From Acidobacteriota bacterium (GTDB lineage Bacteria > Acidobacteriota > Vicinamibacteria > Vicinamibacterales > 2-12-FULL-66-21), in assembly GCA_013362195.1 (NCBI GenBank), contig JABFWM010000522.1, forward strand, positions 1-7,790: 7,790 nt of DNA, read 5' to 3'. Each line of letters starts with the position of its first letter. Positions within the stretch are counted from its first letter, which is position 1. A model generated the notes under the pieces. The model was not told where the DNA came from and ran no database searches. It saw nothing but the letters and a program-made list of their open reading frames with translations. Position numbers and translations under genes: made by a program. This document shows positions 1 through 4,845 of the stretch, piece by piece.

Positions 1-1
1 G

Positions 2-562
2 TTCGCGCCGCTCCTGCTCGTGGGCCTCGTGCTCGGGATCCCGACCATCAGCGACGCGTTCGTGTTCCTCTCGCTGCAGCGTGCGCTCGACATGGGCGCA
101 TCGGCGTTTCCATTGATGTACGTCGCGACGTCGCTCTTCACGGCGCTGTGTTCGGTGCCGATGGGACGGCTCGCGGACAAGAGCGGACGCACCGTCGTGC
201 TGATCGGCGGCTATGCGGTGCTCGCCGTCGTGTACGCGGTGCTGCTGGTACCGTCGGCGACGTTCGTGACGGCGGCTCTCGCGCTCGCGCTGCTCGGCGC
301 CTACTATGCGGCGACCGACGGCGTGCTCACCGCGATGGCGGCGGCGGTGCTGCCGAAGAAGGCTGCAGGCAGCGGACTGTCGTATCTCGCGACCGTGACG
401 AACGTCGCGCGGCTCTTCGCGTCGATTCTCTTCGGGCTGCTCTGGGAGCGGATCGGCATCCGGCCGGCGACGAGCGTGTTTCTCGTCGGCCTCGTCGTCG
501 CGATCGCGGCGGCCGCGGTGGTGTTGCCGCGCGCGCGCAAACCGGAGACCGTCGTCGCGTAG
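2..562 (+). CDS. MFS transporter, C-terminal half (5' end outside window)
   Basis: The frame is open from the left edge to a TAG at 560-562 and gives 186 residues of a very hydrophobic protein. The GTG at 20 is an internal valine rather than the likely start, because the frame and a membrane helix continue upstream of it. About six membrane helices can be seen, matching helices 7-12 of a 12-helix major facilitator. Between the second and third visible helices lies G-R-L-A-D-K-S-G-R (nt 164-190), a good match to the second copy of MFS motif A (G-x-x-x-D-x-x-G-R). The helix carrying Y-Y-A-A-T-D-G-V-L and the stretch R-L-F-A-S-I-L-F-G-L-L-W are also typical of MFS C-terminal halves. The protein should sit in the inner membrane and drive secondary transport. 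The substrate cannot be told from this half. The short basic tail ends in V-V-A. It converges on the NIPSNAP gene, with a 136-base spacer. Confidence 0.9.
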   Translation, partial: FAPLLLVGLVLGIPTISDAFVFLSLQRALDMGASAFPLMYVATSLFTALCSVPMGRLADKSGRTVVLIGGYAVLAVVYAVLLVPSATFVTAALALALLGAYYAATDGVLTAMAAAVLPKKAAGSGLSYLATVTNVARLFASILFGLLWERIGIRPATSVFLVGLVVAIAAAAVVLPRARKPETVVA

Positions 563-698
563 CGGCGCTGTCACGGCTCTCCTTCAGCGCCCGTCCGGCT
601 CTTTGCGGGGCCAGAGCGCTCACGTGCACGGAGCGACGCGCGGCGCGCTCTCCGTCTGTGCGTGCTCTTCGTGTTCGTCAGTTCACGGTCGCGGCAAC
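563..698. other. Convergent intergenic spacer with a possible terminator hairpin
   Basis: This 136-base spacer separates the stop codons of the MFS gene (+) and the NIPSNAP gene (-). It contains an imperfect stem: CGGAG at 629-633 pairs with CTCCG at 650-654, and CG at 634-635 pairs with CG at 646-647 across a two-base bulge. A T/G-rich stretch with no clean T-run follows it on the plus strand. It could act as a weak or bidirectional terminator, but the evidence is only the hairpin and its position between convergent genes. A perfect 8-base palindrome, GAGCGCTC, lies at 614-621. No coding sequence is supported here. Confidence 0.3.
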
Positions 699-1505
699 TT
701 AAATCTGTGAATACGCGGCGGGACGCAGCAAGACGGTCGTGATGTTCGACACGATCTCGGGATCGGTATAGCCCTCCGTCGCGGAGAGCTTCTTCCAGTC
801 GGGATCGTTGCGGAAGGCGTCCCAGGCCTTCTCGCGCGTCGCCTGGTTCTCGTGCACGAGCATGTAGACCAGGCTCGGCATACGCGAACCCGCGACCGTG
901 CGCGAGAAGAAGACCGGCATCAGCCCGGCGCGGCGGAAGATCTCGATCTCTCCCATCTCGGCAAACATCCGCACCTTCGCGCGATGCGCGCGCTCGTTGT
1001 GGCTCTCGTAGATGCGCAGCTCGAAGAGGCGCGGCGCTTTCGCGCCGGCAGCCGGCACCTCGACGTGCGGCATCTTCGGAAACGCCGCGAGCAGCGAGAC
1101 CTCCTGGCGGACGTAGACGGGATCGCTCGCCGGCGCGTCGAAGTAGGGCGCCGCGGCGCGCATGAACGCGTCGTCGCGCTCGAGCCGCGAGTCGATGGCG
1201 CCGAACGTTTCCGCCGACGCAGGCGTCAGCACGAAGATCGTCGGCGTCGGCAACCCGGTCGTGACCTCGAACACGCCGATCGGCTTGTGGCCGATGCGGT
1301 TCAACGCGGGGACGTAGGCGTTCTGCAGGAACTCGGCGAGGCGCCGCGGACCGGTCCCGGCCCGCAGCGTGTACTGGCGCCAGACGTAGAGATCGCCGGG
1401 CGCCGTTTCAGGAGCGCTGGCGTGTTGAAAGGCGCCGGCGCCGCTCGAGCCGGCCGACCACAGCGTCGTGCCGACGGTCGAGGTCAGGAAGGTGCGTCTC
1501 GTCAC
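699..1505 (-). CDS. NIPSNAP family protein with Tat-like signal
   Basis: The product has 268 residues and starts at a GTG (1503-1505). An in-frame TGA lies only five codons upstream at 1518-1520, so no earlier start is plausible. The N-terminus M-T-R-R-T-F-L followed by a weakly hydrophobic alanine/glycine/serine stretch (about residues 8-26) resembles a twin-arginine export signal, which suggests a periplasmic or exported location. The mature part holds two alpha/beta-barrel-like NIPSNAP repeats. The first, about residues 39-135, includes V-W-R-Q-Y-T-L-R. The second, about 159-262, includes F-E-L-R-I-Y-E-S-H and later W-D-A-F-R-N-D-P-D-W. Both the E-L-R-x-Y opening and the D-P-x-W ending are family hallmarks. 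NIPSNAP proteins have dimeric alpha/beta-barrel folds. Most bacterial exported members have no established reaction, so none is assigned. The gene lies 12 bases after the stop of a small membrane-protein ORF on the same strand, and the two are probably co-transcribed. No good Shine-Dalgarno precedes the GTG, so translational coupling is possible. Confidence 0.9.
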   Translation of the reverse strand: MTRRTFLTSTVGTTLWSAGSSGAGAFQHASAPETAPGDLYVWRQYTLRAGTGPRRLAEFLQNAYVPALNRIGHKPIGVFEVTTGLPTPTIFVLTPASAETFGAIDSRLERDDAFMRAAAPYFDAPASDPVYVRQEVSLLAAFPKMPHVEVPAAGAKAPRLFELRIYESHNERAHRAKVRMFAEMGEIEIFRRAGLMPVFFSRTVAGSRMPSLVYMLVHENQATREKAWDAFRNDPDWKKLSATEGYTDPEIVSNITTVLLRPAAYSQI

Positions 1506-1517
1506 GCGGGCACGATA

Positions 1518-1742
1518 TCACCACTGGTGATCGCCGCGGGATCGTGCGTGGGCGAGCCAGTCGCCGCTCACCGGTTCGGACGTGAGCCCTTGATCGACGT
1601 GCCGCCGCCGGTTCTTCACGAACCATCCGGTGCCGACGACGACGAGCGCGACAGGAATGAGCCAGGCCATGACGAGGCTCGGGGCCAGCAAGAGCGGATC
1701 CTGCGGCGGTGCGAGCTCGAGCGCGCCGCGACGCGGGCCCAC
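1518..1742 (-). CDS. Small single-span membrane protein, unknown function
   Basis: This short minus-strand ORF ends 12 bases before the GTG of the NIPSNAP gene. From the GTG at 1740-1742 it encodes 74 residues. From the ATG at 1668-1670 it would encode 50. Third-position G/C is high from residue 1 of the longer form (22 of the first 24 codons), which is why the longer form is given here. The frame upstream of the GTG loses that bias. The centre is one strongly hydrophobic segment, W-L-I-P-V-A-L-V-V-V-G-T-G-W-F-V (about residues 27-42), immediately followed by the basic cluster K-N-R-R-R. This predicts one membrane helix with the basic side in the cytoplasm. The hydrophilic tail ends in D-H-Q-W. 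I do not recognise a family. Gene order suggests co-expression with the NIPSNAP protein, but no role can be assigned. The start codon is uncertain, and no clear ribosome-binding site is visible for either candidate. Confidence 0.45.
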   Translation of the reverse strand: MGPRRGALELAPPQDPLLLAPSLVMAWLIPVALVVVGTGWFVKNRRRHVDQGLTSEPVSGDWLAHARSRGDHQW

Positions 1743-1957
1743 GCATAAACAATTGATATGAAACGCAGATGACGCGTGAGCGCGCGGCTCGCACGCGCCC
1801 ATCACGATGCGCCGCACGTCTCGTTTCGCGACGGTAACAATTTCGCGATTACACGATCTTCAAGAGGATGCAGAGACGCCAGGCCGTAGACGGTAAGTCG
1901 TAAGCGGTCGTCGGTCTGCCGTATGCGGGAGGCGGTACGGCGTCGCTCGTTTTCCGC

Positions 1958-1977
1958 GCGCGGCGGTGGCGCCGCGC
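1958..1977 (+). repeat. Perfect G/C hairpin in the 5' region of the spermidine-synthase-like gene
   Basis: GCGCGGCG at 1958-1965 and CGCCGCGC at 1970-1977 are exact reverse complements separated by four bases (GTGG). The strand could fold into an 8-bp all-G/C hairpin. A TTTT run lies at 1985-1988, seven bases after the stem. It is therefore not a textbook terminator, but attenuation or simple mRNA structure upstream of the ATG at 2108 is possible. Chance is also plausible in DNA this rich in G/C. Confidence 0.4.
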
Positions 1978-2046
1978 CGCGCACTTTTGCAATTGCCTTG
2001 CAGAATTGGTCGTGCCGGGCCCCGCGCAGGGACCGCCGCGCGCGAC

Positions 2047-2088
2047 GAACCACCACTCGGGCAATGACTTATCGAGGTGGCGTGGTTC
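2047..2088 (+). repeat. Inverted repeat just upstream of the spermidine-synthase-like start
   Basis: GAACCAC (2047-2053) is the exact reverse complement of GTGGTTC (2082-2088). A competing pairing joins CCACC (2050-2054) plus TCG (2057-2059) to CGAGGTGG (2073-2080), with a two-base bulge. These are two mutually exclusive stems within 60 bases of the ATG at 2108. They could shape the leader RNA or form an operator. No regulator is encoded nearby to link to it. Confidence 0.3.
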
Positions 2089-2107
2089 TTGTTGCCGACC
2101 CCGCACG

Positions 2108-4375
2108 ATGTCCGAGACCGCCGTGCTCACGGCCACGGTCCGTCCAGCCGTTCGCCAGTCTTCGCGCGCGCTCGTGCCGCTCTTCGCCGGTACGTTGTTC
2201 ACCAGCGCGTTCCTGATGTTCCTGATGGAGCCGATGGTCGCGCGGATGGTGCTGCCCTCGCTGGGGGGCGCGCCGGCGGTGTGGAACACGTGCCTGGTCT
2301 TTTTCCAGGCGATGCTGCTTGCGGGCTACGCGTACGCGCACGGCGCAACCGCGTGGCTCGGTGTGCGGCGGCATCTCGCCGCGCACACGGCGCTGGTCGT
2401 ACTGCCGCTGCTCGTGCTGCCGTTCACGCTCTCGAACCTGACGCCGCCCGCGGGAGCCAGTCCCGCGCTCTGGCTGCTCGTGACGCTCCTCGGCACGATT
2501 GGGTTGCCCTTCTTCGTGCTCTCGACGAGCGCGGCCGTTCTGCAGAAGTGGTACTCGTCCACGGGCGATCGCGGCGCACACGATCCGTACTTTCTCTACA
2601 CCGCCAGCAATTTTGGCAGCTTCGTCGCGCTGCTCGCGTACCCGGTGATCGTCGAGCCGACGCTCCGCCTGCAGGATCAGGCGCGCCTGTGGACCATCGG
2701 CTACGCGGCGCTGGTCGCGCTGACCGCCGCGTGCGCGGCCGCGGTGTACGTCCGCCTGAAGTCGGACGCCACACGTGAACGGCCCGTCGCAGCGTCCACG
2801 CTCACGCGAGATGCCGCGCCGAACACGGAACGCATCTCGTGGGCGCGGCGGATCCGCTGGACGGCGCTCGCCTTCGCGCCGTCGAGCCTGCTGCTCGCCG
2901 TCACCACCTACATGTCGACCGACGTCGCGTCGGCGCCGCTGCTGTGGATCGTGCCGCTGGCGCTGTATCTGCTGACGTTCATCGTCGCCTTCCATCAGCC
3001 GTCGGCGCCCGTCCGCCGCCTCGCGACGCGGCTCGCGCCGATGCTGACGATCGTGCTGACACTGGTGCTCGTCGGTCAGATGACGCGGCCGCTGTGGCTG
3101 ATCGTGCCGATGCACCTGCTGCTCTTCGTCGCGCTCTCGATGGCGTGCCACGGCGATCTCGCGGACGACCGGCCGCCCGCCGCACACCTCACGGCGTTCT
3201 ACTTCTGGATTGCGCTGGGCGGCATGCTGGGCGGCTTGTTCAACGCGCTCGTCGCGCCGCTGCTCTTCACGGGCATCGCCGAGTATCCGATCGTGCTCGT
3301 GCTGGCGTGCGCGCTGCGGGCGCGCGACTGGACGCTGCGGCGCCCCGGCGCGGCGTGGCTGACGGACGCGCTCGTCGTCGGCGCGATCGCGCTCGTCGCG
3401 ATTGGCGGCGTGCTCGTCAACAACACGTTCGGATCGCACTCGCGCTTCTTGATTCTGGCCGGCGCGGTACCGGCGCTGGTGGCCTTCCGCCAGCAGCGAC
3501 GCCCGATCCGGTTCGCCGCGTGCATCGCCGTCCTGCTGCTCTCCGGTGAACTGGTGCGGAGCCCGTTCGGCGAGGCGGTATACGCGGCGCGCACGTTCTT
3601 CGGCGTCTATCGCGTCCGCGTCGAGGCCGGGCAGCACCATCGCTTCATGTTCCACGGCACGACGCTGCACGGCATGCAGCACACCGATCCCGAGCGCCGG
3701 CGCCAGCCGCTCAGCTACTTTCATCCGACCGGTCCGATCGGCCAGGCGTTCAGCGTCGTTCCGGCCGCACGCGACGGACGCGAGATCGGCGTGGTCGGCC
3801 TCGGCGTCGGCTCGCTCGCCAGCTACGTCGGCCCCGAGCAGCACCTGACGTTCTACGAGATCGATCCGGCGGTCGAAACCATCGCGCGCAAGGCCTCGCT
3901 GTTCACGTATCTCGCCGACTGCGGCGCCCGCTGCAGTGTCGTCATCGGCGACGCGCGGATCTCGCTGACCCGCGAACCCGCACACCGCTTCGACTTCATC
4001 GTGCTCGACGCGTTCAGCTCGGACGCGGTGCCGATTCACCTGCTCACGCGCGAAGCCATGCAGGTCTACACGTCGCGACTGGCGCCCGGCGGCGCGATCG
4101 CGATGCACATCTCGAACATGCATCTCACGCTGGCGCCCGTCCTGGCGCGGGTCGCGGCGGCAGAAGGCCTCACCGTCCGCTGGCAGCGCGAACCGCCGAC
4201 GGCCGGGTCGCTGGAGCTCGGGAAATTCCCGTCGGAATGGATGGTCGTCGCCCGCCGCCCCGAAGACCTGGGGGGGCTGATGCACGACAGCCGGTGGATC
4301 GCGCCGCCGGCCTCGAACGCCCCGCTCTGGACGGACGATTTCTCGAACATCCTCAGCGTCATGCGCGCGCCGTAG
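2108..4375 (+). CDS. Integral membrane protein with C-terminal spermidine-synthase-like domain
   Basis: The product has 755 residues from the ATG at 2108. The frame is open back to 2006, but that extension (residues such as S-C-C-R-P-R-T) does not look coding, and the charged start followed by the first helix fits the ATG. Residues about 21-215 and 255-482 hold roughly 13-15 membrane helices, with family-type segments E-P-M-V-A-R (41-46), W-N-T-C-L-V-F-F-Q (59-67) and Y-T-A-S-N-F-G-S (164-171). After H-G-T-T-L-H-G-M-Q (516-524) comes a methyltransferase-type Rossmann domain. It shows G-L-G-V-G-S-L (564-570), E-I-D-P (584-587), G-D-A-R (614-617), L-D-A-F-S-S-D (633-639) and the C-terminal W-T-D-D-F-S-N (741-747). 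This matches proteins annotated as fused membrane/spermidine synthase. Classical spermidine synthases have G-G-G-D-G in the glycine loop, and that aspartate is absent here, so aminopropyltransferase activity is doubtful. The substrate is unknown and the location is the inner membrane. No clear Shine-Dalgarno is visible. Confidence 0.92.
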   Translation: MSETAVLTATVRPAVRQSSRALVPLFAGTLFTSAFLMFLMEPMVARMVLPSLGGAPAVWNTCLVFFQAMLLAGYAYAHGATAWLGVRRHLAAHTALVVLPLLVLPFTLSNLTPPAGASPALWLLVTLLGTIGLPFFVLSTSAAVLQKWYSSTGDRGAHDPYFLYTASNFGSFVALLAYPVIVEPTLRLQDQARLWTIGYAALVALTAACAAAVYVRLKSDATRERPVAASTLTRDAAPNTERISWARRIRWTALAFAPSSLLLAVTTYMSTDVASAPLLWIVPLALYLLTFIVAFHQPSAPVRRLATRLAPMLTIVLTLVLVGQMTRPLWLIVPMHLLLFVALSMACHGDLADDRPPAAHLTAFYFWIALGGMLGGLFNALVAPLLFTGIAEYPIVLVLACALRARDWTLRRPGAAWLTDALVVGAIALVAIGGVLVNNTFGSHSRFLILAGAVPALVAFRQQRRPIRFAACIAVLLLSGELVRSPFGEAVYAARTFFGVYRVRVEAGQHHRFMFHGTTLHGMQHTDPERRRQPLSYFHPTGPIGQAFSVVPAARDGREIGVVGLGVGSLASYVGPEQHLTFYEIDPAVETIARKASLFTYLADCGARCSVVIGDARISLTREPAHRFDFIVLDAFSSDAVPIHLLTREAMQVYTSRLAPGGAIAMHISNMHLTLAPVLARVAAAEGLTVRWQREPPTAGSLELGKFPSEWMVVARRPEDLGGLMHDSRWIAPPASNAPLWTDDFSNILSVMRAP

Positions 4376-4437
4376 CGGCGACCCCGCGCACAATTTTGAG
4401 ATCCGCTGTCAGATCCGGTTCCACGCGGCTCCCGCGA

Positions 4438-4480
4438 GGCGGGGCGGAGGCGCGACCGGTATCCTCGGATTCGCCCCGCC
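4438..4480 (+). terminator. G/C-rich inverted repeat downstream of the spermidine-synthase-like gene
   Basis: GGCGGGGCG (4438-4446) and CGCCCCGCC (4472-4480) are perfect 9-base reverse complements. A G-T and an A-T pair can extend the stem inward, leaving a loop of about 20 bases. It begins 63 bases after the stop codon, inside the 189-base gap before the next gene. There is no T-run after the stem, so an intrinsic terminator of the standard kind is not shown. It may instead stabilise the mRNA 3' end or aid factor-dependent termination. The rest of the 4376-4564 gap shows no gene; a 7-base direct repeat AGATCCG occurs at 4399 and 4411. Confidence 0.35.
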
Positions 4481-4521
4481 CGATCGCCGGTTTCCGGGCA
4501 CGTTCAGCGTTGTCTCCCGCA

Positions 4522-4552
4522 TTGAGGCACGGCGGCACCAGCGTTGCTATAT
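4522..4552 (+). promoter_or_regulatory. Possible promoter for the 70-residue protein
   Basis: TTGAGG at 4522-4527 resembles a -35 box. The A/T-rich CTATAT at 4547-4552 (19-base spacing), or TGCTAT at 4545-4550 (17-base spacing), could serve as a -10. The A/T-rich patch stands out locally and lies directly ahead of the ATG at 4565, which would give a very short leader. The match is by eye and imperfect. Confidence 0.3.
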
Positions 4553-4564
4553 GCACCACGGGCC

Positions 4565-4777
4565 ATGTTCTATTTCTTTCAGAAGCAGCAGCAGTTCCTG
4601 CAGTGTGAGATCCGCACCGCGGATGCCCCTGACACGTTTGCAATCGTGATTACGGAACCGAACGGCTCCGAGCGCTCGCAGTACGTCGTCGGGTCCGCGG
4701 AAGTGTCGCGCCGGTGGAACCAGCTTCAGCAGGAGCTCGTCGGCGAGGGATGGTGGGGGCCCTGCGGTAGAGACTGA
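4565..4777 (+). CDS. Small protein of unknown function (70 aa)
   Basis: From the ATG at 4565 this encodes 70 residues ending at a TGA (4775-4777). The frame can also be read from a TTG at 4544, but the ATG start gives a natural N-terminus, M-F-Y-F-F-Q. About 80 percent of codons end in G or C, consistent with real coding. The protein is soluble-looking. An aromatic/glutamine-rich start (residues 1-13) is followed by a beta-rich middle with I-R-T-A-D and F-A-I-V-I-T-E-P-N-G-S-E-R (25-37). A helical segment with W-N-Q-L-Q-Q-E-L (51-58) follows, and the C-terminus is G-W-W-G-P-C-G-R-D (62-70). There is no signal peptide or membrane span. The alternating pattern and the turn P-N-G-S-E-R suggest a small sheet plus one helix. 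I have an impression of similar short proteins in related bacteria but know no named family. It has two cysteines (14 and 67) without a clear metal-site pattern. It follows the spermidine-synthase-like gene by 189 bases and is probably transcribed separately. Confidence 0.7.
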   Translation: MFYFFQKQQQFLQCEIRTADAPDTFAIVITEPNGSERSQYVVGSAEVSRRWNQLQQELVGEGWWGPCGRD

Positions 4778-4783
4778 CTCGCC

Positions 4784-4825
4784 GATCCCTCGTCCCTGAT
4801 CCCGAATCCTTCATCCCGAATCCAG
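4784..4825. repeat. Three-copy 14-base tandem repeat in a convergent spacer
   Basis: Three adjacent 14-base units can be aligned: GATCCCTCGTCCCT (4784-4797), GATCCCGAATCCTT (4798-4811) and CATCCCGAATCCAG (4812-4825). The second and third share the exact 11-mer ATCCCGAATCC. A fourth, more degraded unit may begin at 4826 with a shifted G-A-A-T-C-C-C-C. The repeat fills the 68-base gap between the stops of the 70-residue protein (+) and the GH95 gene (-). No terminator hairpin is obvious there. Confidence 0.7.
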
Positions 4826-4845
4826 CAGCGGAATCCCCAATCGCG

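Larger units (their letters stand above)
1743..2107. other. Divergent intergenic region, no supported gene
   Basis: This 365-base spacer separates the divergent small-membrane-protein/NIPSNAP pair from the spermidine-synthase-like gene, so both promoters should lie here. Two A/T-rich islands stand out in otherwise G/C-rich DNA. One at 1744-1761 lies just upstream of the minus-strand pair. The other, at 1835-1860, contains TGTAAT on the minus strand (1848-1853), a 5-of-6 match to a -10 box without a good -35. It also holds a degenerate GTCG/CGTA-rich stretch (about 1882-1923), a perfect hairpin (1958-1977), the palindrome GCAATTGC (1989-1996) and an inverted repeat near 2047-2088. Minus-strand open frames through here have roughly even G/C and A/T third positions, unlike the real genes, so they are not called. 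Confidence 0.55.

Noticed and set aside
852..1748. A 298-codon plus-strand frame opposite the NIPSNAP gene
   Set aside because: It is rich in arginine and histidine with no domain, and the opposite strand encodes an evident two-domain NIPSNAP protein.
1802..2289. Minus-strand open frames in the divergent spacer, with protein-like phrases such as E-W-W-F-V and D-Q-F-C-K-A-I-A-K-V in two frames
   Set aside because: The part checked (1802-1905) has roughly even third-position composition, unlike the real genes here. The phrases sit in different frames and partly overlap the membrane-protein gene. A frameshifted relic is possible but not supported.
2069..4393. A 774-codon open frame on the minus strand, opposite the spermidine-synthase-like gene
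   Set aside because: It is arginine-rich with no recognisable domain. The plus-strand frame shows clear family motifs, and long antisense frames are expected in DNA this rich in G/C.
4544..4564. A TTG start seven codons upstream for the 70-residue protein
   Set aside because: The ATG at 4565 is the stronger start codon, and the candidate -10 box overlaps the TTG extension.
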